Part shown: positions 5,476 through 9,230 of the stretch, piece by piece
How positions within the stretch are numbered: position 1 is the stretch's first letter
How the letters are laid out: every line of letters begins with the position of its first letter
DNA from: Oscillospiraceae bacterium
GTDB taxonomy: Bacteria > Bacillota > Clostridia > Oscillospirales > Oscillospiraceae
DNA length: 9,230 bases
Reading direction: 5' to 3'
Assembly (NCBI GenBank): GCA_016286595.1
Contig: JAEETR010000112.1
Coordinates: forward strand, 1-9,230
Position numbers and translations under genes: made by a program
Notes under the pieces: generated by a model
Database searches by the model: none
What the model saw: only the letters and a program-made list of their open reading frames with translations
Told to the model about the DNA's origin: nothing

Positions 5476-6432
5476 ATGTTTTTAAGGAAATATTTTACAA
5501 AAACCGCACCCGAAGAGGGGAACGGGAAGAAAGTGACCCGGCGCAGTCTTGCGGCGGTGCTGCTGCTGGTGCTCGCGGTAGTGGGCGTGGCCTCCGCCAT
5601 TATTTTCACAGTGGCGTGGTACGAGAACAACAAGAGCACTTCCGCTCCCGCCAATTCCATCCAGTCGGAAGTCTCGTCCCCCGCATTGTTCATCAACGCC
5701 GGCACGAGCCCCAACGGTGAGAACCAGGTCACCAGCGCCAGCACCTTCTCCGGCGAGCTCTTCCCCATATCCACCGTTGACTGTGAGAACTGGTATTACG
5801 TGACCGAGTGGCAGGACCCCGTCCTGGGCGCCAGCCCCAGAGCCAAAGCCATAGAGTACGCGCTGGCGGACGTGGCTTCCGACGGCACCTATCTCAATTC
5901 CGAGCAGAACGATACGAAGGTGGCTTTTTACAAGACCAGCTTCACCTTATACACTTCCCGTGATTCCATAAAAGTGTACCTCGATCCCGCCAACCCCATC
6001 AGCGTCAGCTACGGCGCCGGCGGCAAGGACGAGTCGAAGGATCTGGAGGCTGCCGTCCGCGTGGCGCTCATATATAATGGCAGCATCGTGTTCATCTACG
6101 CCCCCGAGGACGAGAGCGGCACCGGCAATTCCGGCGGGACCCTGACGGCCGACACCTTCTACGGCATCATCGGCACCGGAGTCGACGATATCGAAGAGGT
6201 GAACGTCCTCACAGACGGTACCCTGGGAAGATACAAGGCCGGCGGCGGCCCCGAGACGGGCTACACCGACGGCACCGCCCGCATCTGCACCGCCGATACT
6301 GACGGTGAGACCGTGACCGTATACGTGTGGCTCGAGGGCACCGACGCTCAGGCCCTCGTCGGAACGGCGGACAGCGTGGCAGAGGAAAACGGAGTAAGCG
6401 TAAACCTGAAATTTGTCGGAGTATTGAACTGA
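5476..6432 (+). CDS. TasA/camelysin-type surface protein with AWY signal segment
   Basis: This is a 318-residue protein. A basic N-terminus (to residue 23) leads into a hydrophobic segment at about 24-46, which ends TVAWYENN (45-52). This matches the pattern of SipW-dependent-type signal segments in TasA/camelysin-like proteins. The mature part is rich in Ser, Thr, Gly and Asp with many predicted beta strands. The C-terminal stretch VTVYVWLEGTD (280-290) followed by VSVNLKF (307-313) resembles the closing strands of clostridial TasA-like proteins. TasA-type proteins form matrix fibres outside the cell. The gene is first behind a c-di-GMP riboswitch and terminator, and the next gene starts one base after its stop. 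A classical VASA cleavage site is also visible at about 38-41, so processing by an ordinary signal peptidase is possible. No LPXTG motif was seen. Confidence 0.75.
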   Translation: MFLRKYFTKTAPEEGNGKKVTRRSLAAVLLLVLAVVGVASAIIFTVAWYENNKSTSAPANSIQSEVSSPALFINAGTSPNGENQVTSASTFSGELFPISTVDCENWYYVTEWQDPVLGASPRAKAIEYALADVASDGTYLNSEQNDTKVAFYKTSFTLYTSRDSIKVYLDPANPISVSYGAGGKDESKDLEAAVRVALIYNGSIVFIYAPEDESGTGNSGGTLTADTFYGIIGTGVDDIEEVNVLTDGTLGRYKAGGGPETGYTDGTARICTADTDGETVTVYVWLEGTDAQALVGTADSVAEENGVSVNLKFVGVLN

Positions 6433-6433
6433 A

Positions 6434-7279
6434 ATGCTTTTTACAAGACTTCAGCAGAATAAGCATGGCCGCCGCAGCAGTTTGCTGAGGCAGCTGATGC
6501 TGCGGGGCGTGTCCCTGGTGCTGACGGCGGCTGTGCTGGTCGGCGCGGTGTGGGCGTGGTATGCCCGCAGCGTGGAGGTGGAGCATACCGTAAAGCCCAT
6601 AACCTCCGACACGGTGTCCATATCTCTTGACGACTGCGCGGTGCTGAAATACTGGCTCGACACAGAAGCCAGACCCGCCGTGAAGCGGTTCAACAGGGTC
6701 ACCAGCCAGTATATCGAGATGCTGCCTTACGACACCATCTCAAACCAGAACGAAAAAACGCCCGTCATCGTGGTGATGCCCGTCGGCGGCGACGCCATAT
6801 CCGGCGACATGGACCTGAAGGTCACCGTGTCCTGCACCGGCGCCTACCATCCCGCGGATGACGACACGTTTATCAACCAGTACATAAGCAACATCCTGAA
6901 GGTGCGCTGCGCCGCCATACCCATGTCGGAATTCGAAAACGCCGACACTGACGAGAAGGTGTGGCAGGCTGCGGTGGACTATTTCGCAGACAATCTTATC
7001 ACGGCCCACAAGTACATCACCGGCGGCACCGGCAACCGCTCCAAGCCTTCGGCGGGAGGCGGTCAGTACATCGTGGAGATAACGATACCAAAAGAGGATA
7101 TCGCCGCGGCCACTTACGACGGCCTGACATACCTCTATCTTGAGCTTGACTACGATACCGAACTCGTGGTCGATATGATGAAGCAGAACAGAGTGGTGCT
7201 GCGTATCGGTTCCAACAGCTCCGGCGTTCTGTTCAGCGACGATATGGCCGGAATAGCCATCGAGGCCGTCAGCGAGTGA
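6434..7279 (+). CDS. Secreted/anchored protein with AWY signal segment, probable partner of the TasA-like protein
   Basis: This is a 281-residue protein. A basic N-terminus (KHGRRSSLLRQ, about 10-20) is followed by a hydrophobic segment at about 23-40 ending VWAWYARS (39-46), the same motif as in the upstream and downstream genes. The remainder has no further membrane helix. It contains alternating strands (for example TPVIVVMPVGG and MDLKVTVSCTG), an acidic middle and a C-terminal strand region (VVLRIGSNSSG) that resembles a beta-sandwich fibre subunit. ATG at 6434 lies one base after the previous stop, with GGAG at 6418-6421 as a rather distant ribosome site, so coupling to the first gene is likely. 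I do not recognise a precise family. By position and signal type it is probably a second fibre subunit or assembly factor, comparable to TapA beside TasA; this is inference. Confidence 0.7.
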   Translation: MLFTRLQQNKHGRRSSLLRQLMLRGVSLVLTAAVLVGAVWAWYARSVEVEHTVKPITSDTVSISLDDCAVLKYWLDTEARPAVKRFNRVTSQYIEMLPYDTISNQNEKTPVIVVMPVGGDAISGDMDLKVTVSCTGAYHPADDDTFINQYISNILKVRCAAIPMSEFENADTDEKVWQAAVDYFADNLITAHKYITGGTGNRSKPSAGGGQYIVEITIPKEDIAAATYDGLTYLYLELDYDTELVVDMMKQNRVVLRIGSNSSGVLFSDDMAGIAIEAVSE

Positions 7280-7296
7280 CGGTACGGAGGAGTCAG

Positions 7297-9230
7297 ATGA
7301 AGAAAAGAAGAGCTGCAATAATAGCCGCGTCGGTACTGCTCATAGCGGTGCTGATAGCCGTGCTGCCTATAACCCGGGCCTGGTTCTATGCAGGTTCGCG
7401 TGTGGATATCGGCTCCGTTTCCGGCAGCGTTACCTTCGTCGCGGCATATTTCAACGGCGGCGACGGTTCGCAGGAGCATCCCTACGAGATAGACAACGCA
7501 GACCAGCTCTACAACTTGGCGTGGCTGCAGTACCTGGGGATATTCAACGTTCCCCCCGAGGATAACCTGACCGAGATCCCCCCCATGTACTTCATCCTCA
7601 CCAGCGATATCGATATGAAAGGGGAGCATCTCCCCGCTATCGGCAATCAGGCCAACCCCTTCATCTCCAGCTTTGACGGCCAGGGTCATACCGTCAGCAA
7701 TCTTGTCGTCAGCAACGAGTTCGACGATATGGAGCTGACCCCCGACACCGTGGACGACCTGCGGGGCGTGGAGATAGTGGGCTTCTTCGGCGTAGTGGGC
7801 TTCCCTGAGGGCTCCGGCGTCACCTACGAAAACGGCGTGGGCACCATAACCGATTCCGGCTACACCTTCAACTCCCAGGTGGCCTCCGTGGCCAACGTGC
7901 AGCTGGACAACGTCACGGTAAAGACCGAGACCGACAATTCCCTTATAGGCATCGTGGCGGGCTACGTCAACGCCCCGGTGGAAAACGTCAGCGCCAGCGG
8001 CTGCTCCGTGCAGAGCGTCACCGCCGCCAGCGCCCTGACCTATACCTCCAAGCTGTCCGACTACACCGTGGTGGGCTTCTGCACCACCCCCTACAAGGAC
8101 ACCATTGACAGCACCTACGTCCGCGTCTATGATCCCTCCGTCACCCTGTCCGACGGCTCCGTTGAACTGGGCACCGGCGCCGCGTGGGGCGGCTCCATAG
8201 ACATGCAGAGCCTTTTCAACCGCATTGAGGGCATCAGAGCCACGGACGAAGCCATTGCCATAAGAAACTACAGCTATGTCAGCGCGGAAACAAGATATTA
8301 CGTTGACGGCGTTTATGAGAGGACGGAGACCACCACCACTACCGGCCTTCCCGCCTCTTACTCCACATATTCAGACCGTACATCCACCAGCGATGAAAAG
8401 ATCTGGGAATCCGCTACCGGCGGCACCTATGACGTCGACTACGGTGAGAACGGCAATTATCAGGGCGTTATGAGCCTCCTGGGCAACGGCCCCACCCTGA
8501 CGAAGTCCATCGCCAACGTTTACAGAACCACCGGCTCCGACGACGCCGTGATCATCGAGGACGGCGACCATCACCTTGTGCTGTCCGGCACCACCATATC
8601 CGACAGCGATGAAGAGGGCACGTCCCTGGGCTATGACGGCAGCGCGCTCTACATCTATTCCGGCAGCGGCGATGATAAGATCTATCTCAACGCCACTGCG
8701 GGCGGCCTCACCGCCGGCGCTACCAAGACCACCAACTGGACTATATCCCAGAACGATACCGTGACCTGCACCATAGGCAATACCACCTATTACATTGCCT
8801 TTATACAGGATGAGTGGACCGTCACCTCTGACGCATCTCTCCACTATATCAGCCGCGTCACATCGGATTCCACCCGGTATTATATGACCGTGGACGGCAG
8901 CGGAAACGTCGTCGGAGATACCGACGCTCCCACCGGCTATACCGGCAGCTGGGAATACCCCACCGAAGGCGAGACCGGCTACATCAGCACCATCTCTGAC
9001 GGCGGCGATACACTGTACCTTGTCTGCGAGGGTACGACGCTTTCCACCACCACCAGCAGCGCCTCCGCCACTCATTGGACCAATGAAAACGGCGGCTTCG
9101 ACTGCACCTATAACGATGCCGGCTACTATATAAGCTGCGACGACAGCGGAAACTGGGGATGCTCTCTTGCAACCGTACACGACGGGTATTATATAACCGA
9201 CGGAAACGACAATTTCCTGACCGTCACCGG
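7297..9230 (+). CDS. Large adhesin-like surface protein with AWF signal segment and GLUG-like beta-helix region (partial, C-terminus off the right edge)
   Basis: The frame is open for 644 codons to the window end. ATG at 7297 follows GGAGGAG (7286-7292). Residues 1-5 are basic (KKRR), residues about 6-26 are hydrophobic, and AWF is at 28-30. Residues about 50-170 show the pattern of GLUG-type beta-helix adhesins: GDGSQEHPYEIDNADQLYNL (55-74), then a DIDM strand near 104-107, SFDGQGHTVSNL (125-136) and VGFFGVV. The rest is rich in Ser, Thr, Gly, Asp and Tyr, with few Lys. Two related modules of about 60 residues lie at 451-509 and 562-620. Each has a Trp-Thr pair, a Cys-Thr pair, Tyr-Tyr-Ile and a final Trp at nearly equal spacing. 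Another copy may begin near the right edge (GYYITDG). Last visible gene of the riboswitch operon, it is likely the large displayed adhesin or fibre. Sortase or other anchoring signals would lie beyond the window. Confidence 0.75.
   Translation, partial: MKKRRAAIIAASVLLIAVLIAVLPITRAWFYAGSRVDIGSVSGSVTFVAAYFNGGDGSQEHPYEIDNADQLYNLAWLQYLGIFNVPPEDNLTEIPPMYFILTSDIDMKGEHLPAIGNQANPFISSFDGQGHTVSNLVVSNEFDDMELTPDTVDDLRGVEIVGFFGVVGFPEGSGVTYENGVGTITDSGYTFNSQVASVANVQLDNVTVKTETDNSLIGIVAGYVNAPVENVSASGCSVQSVTAASALTYTSKLSDYTVVGFCTTPYKDTIDSTYVRVYDPSVTLSDGSVELGTGAAWGGSIDMQSLFNRIEGIRATDEAIAIRNYSYVSAETRYYVDGVYERTETTTTTGLPASYSTYSDRTSTSDEKIWESATGGTYDVDYGENGNYQGVMSLLGNGPTLTKSIANVYRTTGSDDAVIIEDGDHHLVLSGTTISDSDEEGTSLGYDGSALYIYSGSGDDKIYLNATAGGLTAGATKTTNWTISQNDTVTCTIGNTTYYIAFIQDEWTVTSDASLHYISRVTSDSTRYYMTVDGSGNVVGDTDAPTGYTGSWEYPTEGETGYISTISDGGDTLYLVCEGTTLSTTTSSASATHWTNENGGFDCTYNDAGYYISCDDSGNWGCSLATVHDGYYITDGNDNFLTVT

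Noticed and set aside
8371..9180. Minus-strand open frame (269 codons) opposite the adhesin
   Set aside because: It is Gly/Ala/Val/Ile-rich antisense sequence with no recognisable domain. The plus-strand frame is continuous with the signal segment and repeats.

Overview
The window looks like chromosomal DNA of a GC-rich Gram-positive anaerobe, most likely a gut-type clostridial Bacillota. The reasons are strong GGAGG-type ribosome sites, sigma-A style promoters, a class-I cyclic-di-GMP riboswitch, and secreted proteins with AWY/AWF-type signal segments. No mobile element, tRNA, rRNA or CRISPR array is visible. This placement is inferred from gene content alone.

Left part (1-4458, all minus strand): four genes read from right to left. 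A zinc-ribbon protein with two membrane segments (4458-3793) comes first. It is followed by an SPFH-domain protein with three C-terminal zinc ribbons (3637-2321), a double zinc-ribbon membrane protein (2252-1110) and a secreted, membrane-anchored protein with two TPM domains (1113 to beyond the left edge). The last three match the kinds and order of proteins in the Bacillus subtilis YdjI/YdjG/YdjH set, which tethers the phage-shock protein PspA to the membrane. Here the order is SPFH, zinc ribbon, TPM, and no pspA lies inside the window. Good promoters sit before the first gene and before the SPFH gene. The last two genes overlap as ATGA.

Middle part (4562-5475): a signal peptidase I homologue on the minus strand (5153-4602) has its own promoter and a strong intrinsic terminator. 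By motif alignment both residues of its catalytic dyad are replaced (Ser to Ala66, Lys to Arg102), although the rest of the fold signature is kept. It is divergent from a plus-strand unit led by a consensus -35 element, a cyclic-di-GMP-I riboswitch with GNRA and UNCG tetraloops, and an overlapping intrinsic terminator.

Right part (5476-9230, plus strand): three tightly spaced genes follow the riboswitch. Each encodes a short N-terminal hydrophobic segment ending in an AWY or AWF motif, as in SipW-dependent TasA/camelysin-type proteins. The first two are about 318 and 281 residues. The third is a large adhesin-like protein with a GLUG-like beta-helix start and internal repeats, and it runs off the right edge.

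The main hypothesis is that the right half is a cyclic-di-GMP-controlled surface fibre/adhesin module, with a dyad-less signal peptidase homologue encoded divergently beside it. The left half is a separate envelope-stress (PspA-tethering type) module with a duplicated TPM domain.
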